DNA from: Marinilabiliales bacterium
Lineage (GTDB): Bacteria; Bacteroidota; Bacteroidia; Bacteroidales; UBA12077
NCBI GenBank assembly: GCA_002869305.1
Contig: PKTC01000499.1
Span: forward strand, 1 to 21,313
DNA: 21,313 bases
Direction: 5' to 3'
The notes under the pieces were generated by a model, which saw only the letters and a list, made by a program, of their open reading frames with translations, did not search any database and was not told where the DNA came from. Positions 1 through 8,705 of this stretch are shown piece by piece; the first letter of the stretch is position 1; each line of letters starts with the position of its first letter. The translations under genes and the position numbers were made by a program.

Positions 1-611
1 CTTCCAGCTTAGGAGCAGAAGATCAGGTTTTAACTGATATGATATGTAAAATAAATAAAAACGTTAATATTTTTACTTTAGACACCGGTCGTCTTTTTCC
101 TGAAACATATAATCTGATAGCAAAAACCAGCGAGCTTTATGATAAAAAAATAAAGGTTTATTTCCCTGATCACAAAAAGGTGGAAGAAATGGTTGAGGAA
201 AAGGGGATCAACCACTTTTATAAAAGTGTTGAAAACAGAGAGAGGTGCTGTTACTTAAGAAAAAAAGAACCATTAAAGAGAGCCTTTAAAGGCTTAGAAG
301 CTTGGATTTGTGGTTTACGTCGAGATCAATCAATTACTCGCTTTGATAATCAACTAGTAGAATGGGACGAACAACACGGCTTATTTAAAATCAATCCACT
401 AATTGACTGGACAGAAGATCAAGTTTGGGATTACATTAGAAAATATAATGTTCCGTACAATGAATTGCACGATCAGGGTTTTCCGAGTATTGGCTGTCAA
501 CCTTGTACAAGAGCAGTTTTGCCTGGAGAAGATGTTCGTGCTGGCCGTTGGTGGTGGGAACAACCTGAAAAAAAAGAATGTGGATTGCATAATAGACCAG
601 AAAAAAAATAA
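1..611 (+). CDS. cysH: Assimilatory adenylyl-sulfate (APS) reductase, 5' end outside the window
   Basis: Reduces APS to sulfite in cytoplasmic sulfate assimilation, using thioredoxin. The frame is open to the left edge: codons from position 3 read SSLGAEDQVLTDM, the family's nucleotide-binding loop, so the ATG at 39 is internal and the true start lies upstream. Next come TLDTGRLFPETY (substrate binding), a Cys-Cys pair in ERCCYLRKKEPL near 250 and a CxxC in GCQPCTR near 500. Together these four cysteines form the [4Fe-4S] signature that separates APS reductases from PAPS reductases, which lack it. The C-terminal ECGLH carries the catalytic cysteine. The stop at 609-611 is followed directly by a hairpin terminator, so this is the last gene of its transcript. 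Confident in the family. The choice of APS over PAPS is an inference from the cluster cysteines. Confidence 0.93.
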   Translation, partial: SSLGAEDQVLTDMICKINKNVNIFTLDTGRLFPETYNLIAKTSELYDKKIKVYFPDHKKVEEMVEEKGINHFYKSVENRERCCYLRKKEPLKRAFKGLEAWICGLRRDQSITRFDNQLVEWDEQHGLFKINPLIDWTEDQVWDYIRKYNVPYNELHDQGFPSIGCQPCTRAVLPGEDVRAGRWWWEQPEKKECGLHNRPEKK

Positions 612-634
612 AAGAGCTTCTTGAAGCTCTTTTT
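612..634. terminator. Bidirectional terminator between cysH and the M28 peptidase gene
   Basis: The arms AAAGAGCTTC and GAAGCTCTTT pair perfectly around a 2-base TT loop. On the plus strand the hairpin runs into a T tract; on the minus strand it is followed by TTTTATTTTTTTT. It sits in the 39-base gap between two convergent genes and can serve both. Confidence 0.85.
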
Positions 635-650
635 CATTAGAATCTATTTA

Positions 651-1886
651 CTAAGGTCTGTGTGTAAAGATTTTTTTTGTGTAATTTATTTTATTGTCTA
701 TTCTCAAGTTTATAAAGTAAAAACCATTTAGATTGTCATTGATAAACTCAATTGAATAATTTCCTTTTTCTCTTTTTCCTTTTTCAATGGTCTCAACTTT
801 TTGACCTGTAACATCATAAATCGAAAGATCAACATAACATGCAGTTTCTAGATTGAATTCAATCCTTGCTTTTTCCTGAACAGGATTTGGATAAACGGAA
901 AATGTTGTCTCATTGAAAACAGGCGACTCTCCGGATAAAGTAGTAACTCCAAATAAATCATACTGCATTGCCCCAGCTACACTTAATTTAGTAGCCTCTG
1001 CACAAAACGAAACATCCATATTACTTAAAAGATCTGTAACCTTATGGTAATTTGGGTTTAAATCAAAATTTTCTTCAATGTAAACTGACTTATAATCTCT
1101 GCTATAAAAGGCTCTATCTGCAAATGGCCCCATATTTGGTGGCCAGAACTGTTTATTTAAACTTGTATATGTATCGCATACAAAAGCTAATAAATTGGTT
1201 TCAGATTCACAACCGGGATAATTGGAGAAGAAAATAGTCCAATTTCCATCATTAAATCCTATCATATCATTATGTATGACTAAATCAATGGTATCATTAT
1301 TTACTTCTGCCTTGGCGGCATGTATATCATAACCACCCAGACCATAGTTCATTAATTCCTCAGCAGCGAAGGCGATTATTTCTACAGTATTTTTTGGTGT
1401 TAAGTTAATTTCCGAAAAAACCCTTGCCGATTCTAAACAAGCTGCAATACCAGAAGCATCATCGTCCGCACCAGGAGCATATGAAAATGGATCTCCATAT
1501 GCAAAGCTATCATAGTGGCCACAGATAATAATTTTCCTTTTTGTTATGCCAGGTATGGTTGCTACTACATTATATTGTTTTGTGGTTGTGTCAATGCCAA
1601 GGTTACTGTGAACAGTGTGGGTTTCAAATGTATCTATTCGCACACTATCAATGCCTAAAGAATTAAATTTAGATCCTAACCACAACGCAATTTTTAATCG
1701 GTTAGGTGCAATCATAAAACGTGTTTCGTAATCTTCAAGATGTTGGATATAACTTTCGATACTATCCTGATAAACAAGTTGTACTGCTGTATTAATATTG
1801 CAGTTTTGGGCAGCAGCTTTATTATTATGTATGGTTAAATAGAATATTACACAAAAGAATAAACCACATAAAGAGAAAGGCTTCAT
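651..1886 (-). CDS. Secreted M28-family metallopeptidase with T9SS C-terminal sorting domain
   Basis: A predicted two-zinc aminopeptidase of family M28, exported through the Sec pathway and then T9SS. Residues 1-26 are a signal peptide ending AAAQ. The catalytic domain covers about 60-310. The metal-ligand motifs are visible: GHYDS (His124), GADDDASG (Asp141), AAEE (general-base and metal glutamates at 176-177), HNDMIG (Asp207) and NYHKVTD (His281). All the residues expected for activity are present. Residues about 329-411 form a type A sorting domain: VYPNPVQEKARIEF, then IYDVTGQKV and a C-terminal KKIF. This predicts transfer across the outer membrane and surface anchoring or release. The natural substrate cannot be told from sequence. 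The gene stands alone: a terminator lies upstream at 1991-2021 and another downstream at 612-634. It is one of two T9SS cargo proteins here. Confidence 0.92.
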   Translation of the reverse strand: MKPFSLCGLFFCVIFYLTIHNNKAAAQNCNINTAVQLVYQDSIESYIQHLEDYETRFMIAPNRLKIALWLGSKFNSLGIDSVRIDTFETHTVHSNLGIDTTTKQYNVVATIPGITKRKIIICGHYDSFAYGDPFSYAPGADDDASGIAACLESARVFSEINLTPKNTVEIIAFAAEELMNYGLGGYDIHAAKAEVNNDTIDLVIHNDMIGFNDGNWTIFFSNYPGCESETNLLAFVCDTYTSLNKQFWPPNMGPFADRAFYSRDYKSVYIEENFDLNPNYHKVTDLLSNMDVSFCAEATKLSVAGAMQYDLFGVTTLSGESPVFNETTFSVYPNPVQEKARIEFNLETACYVDLSIYDVTGQKVETIEKGKREKGNYSIEFINDNLNGFYFINLRIDNKINYTKKIFTHRP

Positions 1887-1990
1887 ATTACCTTGATTGA
1901 TGAAAAATAAAAGTAATGAAAAACCAATTTAAAGAAATATAAAATCAGTAAAAAGAGAGATTCAATCAGTGAAATTACGGAGAGAAGAAC

Positions 1991-2021
1991 AAAAAAAAGG
2001 AGCATCAATGAGCTCCTTTTT
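1991..2021 (-). terminator. Rho-independent terminator of the coiled-coil protein gene
   Basis: The arms GGAGC (1999-2003) and GCTCC (2012-2016) are extended by flanking A and T runs that also pair, around an 8-base loop. Read on the minus strand the hairpin is followed by eight T residues. It lies about 20 bases past the stop codon at 2042-2044. Confidence 0.75.
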
Positions 2022-2041
2022 ATCTGAAATATATATTTTTA

Positions 2042-2320
2042 TTAGAATAATCCACCTTCTTCGATTTGGAACTGGACATTACCAATTTCGTTGCCATCAG
2101 CAAAGATATAAACCTCATAGGTTCCTTCAATTAAGGCACCATTGTTATCCCAGTAAACAGTAACATCTAAATCTTTTCCGGCGTAGTCTACAGGACGTTT
2201 TGCAGAATAAACAATCTCTTGTCCTTCATACTCGAAAAGATCTTTTTCAGATTTTGCTAAAATATAATCATCCGGACCGGCAATACGAACAAAAACATCT
2301 CGCTCACCTTGTTCAGCCAA
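2042..2320 (-). CDS. C-terminal half: beta-rich domain separated from its coiled coil by TGA
   Basis: 92 residues if started at the TTG at 2320, which codes for leucine in the intact frame (NVLAEQGERD). No ATG, GTG or earlier TTG follows the TGA, and I see no Shine-Dalgarno sequence, so independent translation is doubtful. The fragment has alternating beta-strand character: DVFVRIAGPDDYIL, GQEIVYSAKRPVDY, DVTVYWDNNGALIEGTYEVYIFADG, NVQFQIEEG. It looks like a small Ig-like sandwich and is well conserved in character (GERDVFVRI, YWDNNG, GTYEVYIFADG), which suggests selection acted on it until recently. Most likely the C-terminal domain of the single protein described at 2042-2995. Confidence 0.5.
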   Translation of the reverse strand: MAEQGERDVFVRIAGPDDYILAKSEKDLFEYEGQEIVYSAKRPVDYAGKDLDVTVYWDNNGALIEGTYEVYIFADGNEIGNVQFQIEEGGLF

Positions 2321-2452
2321 GACGTTTTCCTTTAATCGAAAACTTACTTTTATCTTTTCTATTTTATTTAACTTGTTATTCTCTTTCCCTCTCTTATTAA
2401 TCGGTATAGCTTGAATATTTTCAGTTCTTAAAGCACTTGCCAGTTCAACTTT

Positions 2453-2995
2453 TCATGAAAGATCTTTGTTTTTTTCTTCTAGTTCAACTTTTGTTTTCGT
2501 TACTTGCTGAATCTCATTTTTAACTAAAATGTTTTCAGCAACCAAAGCCTGGTTCATCGTGTTTAAAGAATCAATTTGGCGGACATAACTTTTTGCAACA
2601 GCACGCAAAGTTCCTAATTCGTTTTGCAACGATTTAATTTTGGCGTAATTGGTTGCTTTTACGGTTTTAATTTCAGCTAAAAGATCATCGATTTTTTCTT
2701 TTTCATCATTAAGCTGTGCGTTTAATGAATCATTATCGGTCATTAACTCATCATATTCGTTCCTTAAATCCATCAAATGCGTTTGCAAAGAATCTTTTTC
2801 AGCAGTTAAGGCTGTTTCAATTTCGTCTGTTGTTTGCCTTTGGTTAATATAAAGAACCGTAACTACCGCTAATAATGCAATTACCAATATAAGAATAAAC
2901 ATTAATCCACTTTTATTTTTTTGAGGCGGGATAGGAGCCTGATTATTCGTTTGTTGTTGATTTTCTAAATTTTGATTTTTGTTTTGCTCTTCCAT
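2453..2995 (-). CDS. N-terminal half: membrane-anchored coiled-coil protein
   Basis: 180 residues from ATG to the TGA. Residues 1-29 form a polar Asn/Gln-rich cytoplasmic tail ending PIPPQKNKSG. Residues 31-50 (LMFILILVIALLAVVTVLYI) are a single membrane helix, probably with the N-terminus inside. From about 55 to the end, a continuous heptad-like helix with Glu/Lys/Leu repeats (EKDSLQTHLMDLRNEYDEL and onward) should be a periplasmic coiled coil. Function unknown; the shape suggests a structural or spacer role in the envelope. If translation really stops here, the product lacks the C-terminal beta-rich domain. A promoter-like sequence lies about 35 bases upstream (see 3031-3061). Confidence 0.75.
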   Translation of the reverse strand: MEEQNKNQNLENQQQTNNQAPIPPQKNKSGLMFILILVIALLAVVTVLYINQRQTTDEIETALTAEKDSLQTHLMDLRNEYDELMTDNDSLNAQLNDEKEKIDDLLAEIKTVKATNYAKIKSLQNELGTLRAVAKSYVRQIDSLNTMNQALVAENILVKNEIQQVTKTKVELEEKNKDLS

Positions 2996-3030
2996 TTCTA
3001 ATTAGGTTGTTAGGATTTAAATTTAACATG

Positions 3031-3061
3031 CAAATGTATAGTATATTTTAAACAAGTTCAA
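3031..3061 (-). promoter_or_regulatory. Putative Bacteroidota promoter for the coiled-coil gene
   Basis: On the minus strand TACATTTG (3031-3038) matches the Bacteroidota -7 element TAnnTTTG exactly. ATTG, with its TTG at 3059-3061, is a near match to the -33 element TTTG at a 20-base spacing. The inferred transcript would start near 3024, leaving a leader of about 30 bases before the ATG at 2995. Pattern match only. Confidence 0.4.
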
Positions 3062-3103
3062 TACTTTGCGATATTAACGGTCAAAAATAATAAAAATTAT
3101 GTT

Positions 3104-4237
3104 TTACTCACTTTCTCCCAATGCTGACATTAAATAATATGCACCATTGATTACAATGTCGGAGTTTAATAATATGTCATCTGGATCTTTAATTTCAACC
3201 AAGCCTTGTTCTTCAATACCCGCGTTTACTTTTATTTTCCGAAATGTGCTTTTATTCGATGTAAAAACGAAAGATCCATTTTCAGCGTGAATTACAGCTT
3301 TGTCTGAAATTACAAAGCGTTCTTTTTCGTTTATGTAGATAGACCCTTTGATAAACATTCCGAGGTTTAGCTCTAAATTTGTATTGTTGAATTCAGCCTG
3401 GACTAAAACGGTTCTATCTAAAGCATTTACTTTAACCCCAATCCTCTTGACAGAACTCACAAATAATTTATCAGAATTCAGGGTTTTAAAATCGATCTTT
3501 TGCTTTCTTTTGATTTGTGAAATGTCTTTTTCGAAAACCTTTAAATTAATATTTAAAGATGATAAATCGACAATTTCATAAATTGGGTCAGCGGTATTTA
3601 CCAACTTTCCTTTGTTGCTGTTTAACTGAGAAATAATTCCACTTATAGGTGCAATTAGCTTAAATTCTTTTGTAAAATTACCATTATTAAGCTCTTCTAT
3701 GTTAACTCCTAGAAGCTCTAGTTGAGCTTTTAATGATTGATAACTGGCTTCAAATTTATAATAATTTGCCTTAGCCTGCTGCAACTTTTTTATGGAAGCT
3801 GCATTTTCAACTGTCAGTTCTCCCTGACGTTTGTATTCCTCCTGGTAATAATCAAGTTCGCTTTTATTCTCTAAATATTTTTGCTGCAGATTAATAAAAT
3901 CAGGATGATTTAAAGTAGCCAAGATTGCTCCTTCTTTTATACTCTCTCCTGGATGGTAATTTAGCGTTTTTATAAATCCGTCTATTAAAGGAGAAATGGT
4001 TGCTATATTTTGCGGCAGGGCTTCAACAACTCCCGTGCATTCAATTCTTTCTGATATTAATCTCTTCTCAATTTTACTACTTTCAATTTTAGCCAAATGA
4101 ATTTGCTCTTGAGTTAAGGAAATCTCAGAAGAGAGATCTTCAATTGCAGGAGACGAGTCTTCCGAAATTTCATCAGCTTTTTCTCCGGAACAGGCTGTAA
4201 GCAGAGCGAATAAGAATATATAATATAACTTTTTCAT
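3104..4237 (-). CDS. Efflux RND transporter periplasmic adaptor (membrane fusion) lipoprotein, CusB/CzcB type
   Basis: Predicted to bridge the inner-membrane pump and outer-membrane channel encoded immediately upstream. The N-terminus is a lipoprotein signal with lipobox LTAC, giving Cys16 as the lipidated residue; Lgt and LspA encoded in this window would process it. Family features follow in order: a first lipoyl half with GVVEALPQNIATISPLIDG (about 74-92), a helical hairpin (about 120-180, KYLENKSELDYYQEEYKRQ), the second lipoyl half LIAPISGIISQL, then beta-barrel segments (SSLNINLKVFEKDISQI) and a membrane-proximal domain to the end. 377 residues is normal for the family. No Met- or His-rich metal-binding extension is present. 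The start lies 6 bases after the pump gene's stop, so the two are co-transcribed and probably translationally coupled. Confidence 0.9.
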   Translation of the reverse strand: MKKLYYIFLFALLTACSGEKADEISEDSSPAIEDLSSEISLTQEQIHLAKIESSKIEKRLISERIECTGVVEALPQNIATISPLIDGFIKTLNYHPGESIKEGAILATLNHPDFINLQQKYLENKSELDYYQEEYKRQGELTVENAASIKKLQQAKANYYKFEASYQSLKAQLELLGVNIEELNNGNFTKEFKLIAPISGIISQLNSNKGKLVNTADPIYEIVDLSSLNINLKVFEKDISQIKRKQKIDFKTLNSDKLFVSSVKRIGVKVNALDRTVLVQAEFNNTNLELNLGMFIKGSIYINEKERFVISDKAVIHAENGSFVFTSNKSTFRKIKVNAGIEEQGLVEIKDPDDILLNSDIVINGAYYLMSALGESE

Positions 4238-4243
4238 GATTGT

Positions 4244-7200
4244 CTATTTTAAGTAAAACTCTAGTTTTAAAGCGGTATTGTTGTAATTATATATGGTTTC
4301 AAAATAGTTCCTTTTAATTTCCTGTGCTAGCTTTATACTTTGCAAAAACTCAAGATATTCAATTTCTTCTTTTTCAAATTGAACTGTAGCCGTCTTAATA
4401 AGGAAGCTAGCTTTTTTTAATGCATTTTCATGATAATAGATGATATCATTTTGAATCTGATCGAGTTGTATAACTAGATTTTCAATTTCTTTTTCGAGAT
4501 AGAATTTCTGATACTCAAAAGTATTCAGTGCTTTTTCTGTTTCAATTTTTGCCGCTTGCACTTTGGCATTTTGTGGCAAAAACCACAATGGGAACCTTAT
4601 TCCCACACTCCAACCGGAGAAACCACCTTCATTCTCAATTTGTTGATTAAAATAACCAGCAGAAAGTTCAGGAAAGTAAGCAGATTTTTCCAGTTTATGT
4701 TTTACGCTCTCCACCTGATATAGACTTTCGTAATAATCCAATAGAATGGATTTGCTGAATCTTTCCTGAGGATCAGTTCCTGCTCGAAATTGGTAGAGAG
4801 CTAAAGAATCATTTTCAGGAACTAAATTTCCATCAATATTCATGAGTTGTTTCAAGGAATTCTCAGCAATAATAAGTTCCTCTGTAGCTTTTAGTAGCTC
4901 GTTCTTTTTCGATGCATATTCTGTTTCGGCAACGGTTTGTTCTAATAGGTTAGTTTCTCCTAATTCGTATTTTAAACTTGAAATCCGAATAAACTCTTTA
5001 TAAAGTTTTAGTTCTTCTTGTGTTATGCTGTAATGGTTTATTAAAAGTAACCACTTGAAATAGGCCATTTTAGTTTGAGTTACAATTTCTCTTTCCACAA
5101 TGGTATACTCTTTTTCACTAAGAATAATATTTTCACCAACAAGCTTGCTTCTTTGTATATGACTCAAAAAGGAGCCAAAGTTTTGATTTATTTCAAATGA
5201 GTAATCAATAATGTCTGAGTTTATTTGTCCATTTTGATAATTAAACTCTGTGGGCTCAAAATTTAAGACCCCCTGTTTTTGTTTTCTAGCTGATGTAACA
5301 TCTAAAGCGGCATTCTTTAAAACCGGATTGTTTTGTTTGGTGTATTCAACAGCCTGCTCTAAAGTAATGGTCTGCAGATCAGTAGGTTCTTGAGAAAAAG
5401 ATGCTAATGGACTCAAAACTATGAAAATGATAATTATAGATGCTATTTTATTTGAAACCTTTATCTTACGAAAAGGGTTTTTAGTATTAAAGATGTAAAA
5501 CAGAATGGGCAATAGAATCATTGTTAGCATAGTAGAAGTCACAAGTCCACCAATAACGACAGTAGCTAAAGGCCTTTGAACTTCTGCCCCTGCCGATGTT
5601 GAAATAGCCATTGGAAGAAAGCCTACAGCAGTTGAAGCTGCTGTTAACATTACGGGCCTTAATCTCTCGCGGGTTGCTTTAAATATGAGCTCACGCATGT
5701 CTTTCATGCCGCTATCTTTTAATTCTTTAAGGTATTCAATAAGTACAATCCCATTTAGTACAGCCACACCAAATAGTGCAATAAAACCTATCCCTGCCGA
5801 TACACTAAAGGGCATTCCCCTTAGCCATAAAAGGAAAACTCCACCAACCGCTGATAGTGGAACAGCAGTAAATATCATGATTGTATCTTTTAATGATCTA
5901 AAGGCAAAATGCAGGAAAATAAAAATTAGTAATAAAGAAACAGGAACGGCAACTTTTAACAGATTGCTTGCATTTTGCAGGTTTTCAAATTGTCCTCCAT
6001 ATGCAATATGGTAACCAGGATTTAAGGAAATATTTTCATCGATGATTTTTTGAATATCAAAAATTACAGATTCCAGGTCACGATTTCTAACGTTAACACT
6101 AACAACAACTCTGCGCCGGGTATTGTCACGAGATATTTTGGCTGGACCATAGGTGTAGTTTATTTCAGCTAGTTCAACCAAAGGAATTTGATTTCCATTA
6201 GGCAATTCAATAAATAAGTTTCGAATATTATCAATATCTTTTCTAAAGGCTTCCTGAAATCTTACAACCAAATCAAAACGCCTTTCTCCTTCGAAGACAC
6301 TTCCTGCAATTTGTCCTCCAAAAGCTGCAGTAAGTTGCTGATTTACTTCTTCGATAGATAGTCCATAATATGCAATATTTTCACGTTTATAATCAACTTT
6401 TAGTTGCGGTAATCCAACGGTTTTTTCTAATATTATATCCGCTGCACCCGGAACATCAGTTATTAGATTTTTAATTTCGTTGGCTTTCTGGTCAAGATAA
6501 TCAAGATCTTCTCCAAAAAGTTTAATAGCAATGTCGGCTCTAACACCGGTAATTAATTCATTAAAACGCATTTCAATGGGCTGTGTAAACTCGTATTCTA
6601 TCCCTGGAATTACCGATAAAGCTTCTTTGAATTTATCAGCTAACTCTTCTTTGCTTTTTGTTATTTTCCACTGATTCTTAGGTTTTAGCTTAATGATCAT
6701 GTCAATTTCTTCCATCGACATAGGGTCTGTTGGAATTTCAGCTGCACCTATTCTACATACAATTTTCTCTACCTCGGTAAAGTTGTCCAAAAGAATCTGC
6801 TCCATTTGGGTTGTTAATTCAACCGTTTTACTCAGAGAAGTTCCTGTTTTTAATACTGGCTGAATCACAAAATCTCCTTCATCGAGCGTTGGTACAAATT
6901 CACCTCCCATTCTTGAAAATATGATTCCGGTAAAAATTAATGACGCAACGGCCAGGCTGATTAGTATAACTTTATGTTCGTAGGCCCACTTGATGACTGG
7001 TGTGTACGATTTATGCATAAGACCCATTATCCATGTTGAAATGTTTTTTGCATTTTCCTTTTCTGGTTTTAAAAACATGGAAGCTGCAACAGGAACCCAG
7101 GTTAATCCTAAAATCATCGCTCCAATGATGGCAAAACTAAATGATAGCGCCATGGGTTTAAACATTTTTCCTTCAACATCACTTAATGTAAATACAGGGA

Positions 7201-8593
7201 TTAATACAATAAGAATTATGATCTGTCCAAAAATGGCTGAATTAATCATTTTAGAGGCTCCCTCATAGGATATTTTATCCTTGAGAAGAAACCGGTCTTC
7301 TCCCTGACTTGCATAAAATTCTGCTCTTTGCCGGGTTATTCTTAGAGCAATGTATTCAACAATAATCACCGCACCGTCAATAATAATACCGAAATCTAAG
7401 GCCCCAAGGCTCATTAAATTAGCATCAATGTTGAAAATATACATCAGGGATATGGTGAACAACAATGAAAGCGGAATAATTGAAGCAATAACCAAAGCTG
7501 ATCTTAAATTCCCCAGAATTAAAATAACCGAAAGCATCACAATTAAACAACCAAGCAATAGATTTTCAACAATTGTTGCTGTGGTTTTATCAATGAGTTC
7601 ACTTCTCTCAACAATTGGATTTATAAAAATACCTTCTGGCAATACTTGTTGTACCTCTTCTATACGCTCTTTCACAGCATTAATAACCATTTTTGAGTCA
7701 GCATTTTTAAGCATCATAATCTGGCCAAGAACTTTTTCCCCCTCGCCATTGGCTGTTATAGCACCAAAACGATTTGCATGTCCCATTCGCACTTCTGCGA
7801 TATCACTTATTAATACCGGAATTCCATTTACACTTTTTACTACAATGGATTTGATATTTTCCGTTGATTTAACCATTCCATCGCCACGGATAAAATAACT
7901 TTTATCCTGTTTTTCGATATAAGCACCTCCTGCAATGCTATTGTTCTTTTTTATAGCGTCGAAAACTTCAATTAAGCTAATATTAAAGCTTTTAAGTAGA
8001 TGTGGATTTATTGCAATTTCATATTGCTTTAAAAAACCACCCCAGGTATTTACCTCAACTACCCCGGGAATGCCTGAAAGCTGGCGTTTAACAATCCAAT
8101 CCTGTATTGATCTTAACTCCATGGACGAATATTTATTTTCGTAACCAGGTTTAACATCAAGAATGTATTGATAAATTTCTCCAAGCCCGGTTGATATAGG
8201 TCCCATTTCAGGCGTTCCAAAACCTTCAGGTATATTATCAGCAGCGTTTTTTATTTTTTCAGCGATTAATTGCCTGGGTAAATATGTTCCTAGATTTTCT
8301 TCAAAAACGATTGTAACAACGGACAAACCAAATTTTGATATGGATCTGATTTCTTTTACACCTGGTAAATTAGCCATTTCTAATTCTACGGGATAGGTAA
8401 TGAATTGCTCAACATCCTGAGTAGATAAATTGGTTGAAACCGTGATAACCTGCACTTGATTATTTGTTATATCAGGAACCGCACCAACAGGGATTTTTAA
8501 AATGGAATAGACTCCAATGGCTGCTATTGTTAATGTAAAAAGAATAATAATAAGTTTATTCTTAATGCTGAAGTTGATAATTTGATTGATCAT
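4244..8593 (-). CDS. Heavy-metal RND efflux pump (CzcA/CusA family) fused to a TolC-family outer-membrane channel
   Basis: 1449 residues, about 400 longer than a normal RND pump. Residues 1-1035 are a complete HME-RND permease: first helix from residue 13, pore domains, and in the fourth helix GALDFGIIIDGAVIIVE with Asp400, Asp406 and Glu413, which match the proton-relay residues of CzcA. The motif RFNELITGVRADIAIKLFG (676-694) resembles the CzcA side of the family, so divalent ions (Zn, Co, Cd or Ni) are more likely than Cu/Ag; this is inference. After the last pump helix, a basic linker (FRKIKVSNK, 1041-1049) leads to a second hydrophobic segment ending LASFSQ (1050-1068) that looks like an internal signal peptide. 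Residues 1074-1449 are a TolC-like protein: TLEQAVEYTKQNNPVLKNA at its start, long coiled helices after. There is no stop or frameshift in the junction. Proton-driven export of metal ions is the expected role. Confidence 0.92.
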   Translation of the reverse strand: MINQIINFSIKNKLIIILFTLTIAAIGVYSILKIPVGAVPDITNNQVQVITVSTNLSTQDVEQFITYPVELEMANLPGVKEIRSISKFGLSVVTIVFEENLGTYLPRQLIAEKIKNAADNIPEGFGTPEMGPISTGLGEIYQYILDVKPGYENKYSSMELRSIQDWIVKRQLSGIPGVVEVNTWGGFLKQYEIAINPHLLKSFNISLIEVFDAIKKNNSIAGGAYIEKQDKSYFIRGDGMVKSTENIKSIVVKSVNGIPVLISDIAEVRMGHANRFGAITANGEGEKVLGQIMMLKNADSKMVINAVKERIEEVQQVLPEGIFINPIVERSELIDKTTATIVENLLLGCLIVMLSVILILGNLRSALVIASIIPLSLLFTISLMYIFNIDANLMSLGALDFGIIIDGAVIIVEYIALRITRQRAEFYASQGEDRFLLKDKISYEGASKMINSAIFGQIIILIVLIPVFTLSDVEGKMFKPMALSFSFAIIGAMILGLTWVPVAASMFLKPEKENAKNISTWIMGLMHKSYTPVIKWAYEHKVILISLAVASLIFTGIIFSRMGGEFVPTLDEGDFVIQPVLKTGTSLSKTVELTTQMEQILLDNFTEVEKIVCRIGAAEIPTDPMSMEEIDMIIKLKPKNQWKITKSKEELADKFKEALSVIPGIEYEFTQPIEMRFNELITGVRADIAIKLFGEDLDYLDQKANEIKNLITDVPGAADIILEKTVGLPQLKVDYKRENIAYYGLSIEEVNQQLTAAFGGQIAGSVFEGERRFDLVVRFQEAFRKDIDNIRNLFIELPNGNQIPLVELAEINYTYGPAKISRDNTRRRVVVSVNVRNRDLESVIFDIQKIIDENISLNPGYHIAYGGQFENLQNASNLLKVAVPVSLLLIFIFLHFAFRSLKDTIMIFTAVPLSAVGGVFLLWLRGMPFSVSAGIGFIALFGVAVLNGIVLIEYLKELKDSGMKDMRELIFKATRERLRPVMLTAASTAVGFLPMAISTSAGAEVQRPLATVVIGGLVTSTMLTMILLPILFYIFNTKNPFRKIKVSNKIASIIIIFIVLSPLASFSQEPTDLQTITLEQAVEYTKQNNPVLKNAALDVTSARKQKQGVLNFEPTEFNYQNGQINSDIIDYSFEINQNFGSFLSHIQRSKLVGENIILSEKEYTIVEREIVTQTKMAYFKWLLLINHYSITQEELKLYKEFIRISSLKYELGETNLLEQTVAETEYASKKNELLKATEELIIAENSLKQLMNIDGNLVPENDSLALYQFRAGTDPQERFSKSILLDYYESLYQVESVKHKLEKSAYFPELSAGYFNQQIENEGGFSGWSVGIRFPLWFLPQNAKVQAAKIETEKALNTFEYQKFYLEKEIENLVIQLDQIQNDIIYYHENALKKASFLIKTATVQFEKEEIEYLEFLQSIKLAQEIKRNYFETIYNYNNTALKLEFYLK

Positions 8594-8705
8594 AATATTT
8601 AAATTATGTAAGAAATCTAAATTTAAGACTTTTTTGCCTTAATTAGAACTCTATCAAGCAAACAAATTATCAAAATATTTAATAGGAATAAAAGACCTAA
8701 AAGTC

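Larger units (their letters stand above)
2042..2995 (-). pseudogene. Coiled-coil membrane protein gene interrupted by one in-frame TGA
   Basis: Read from the ATG at 2995 to the TAA at 2042, this is one continuous frame of 317 codons with a single TGA at 2453-2455 (codon 181). There is no frame change: the distance from 2995 to the downstream fragment's TTG at 2320 is an exact multiple of three. The 44 codons after the TGA continue the charged helical pattern (KVELASALRTENI...) and lead into SFRLKENVLAEQGERD and the C-terminal domain. From memory of the family, Bacteroidia encode this layout (short tail, one membrane helix, long coiled coil, about 100-residue beta-rich domain) as one protein. 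The TGA is therefore a nonsense mutation, a sequence error, or a readthrough site. The rest shows no decay, which suggests a recent event or an error. The two halves are also listed separately. Confidence 0.7.

Noticed and set aside
651..2041. M28 peptidase and C25 protease as parts of a single protease locus
   Set aside because: They lie about 10 kb apart on opposite strands with unrelated genes between; shared T9SS signals reflect the phylum, not a cluster.
2400..2455. Selenocysteine insertion at the TGA in the coiled-coil gene
   Set aside because: The TGA lies in a plain charged helix with no redox motif, and I could not see a convincing bacterial SECIS-like hairpin just downstream.
7350..7898. 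182-codon open frame on the plus strand
   Set aside because: It is antisense to the RND pump gene, with composition that mirrors the pump's hydrophobic helices and no recognisable domain.
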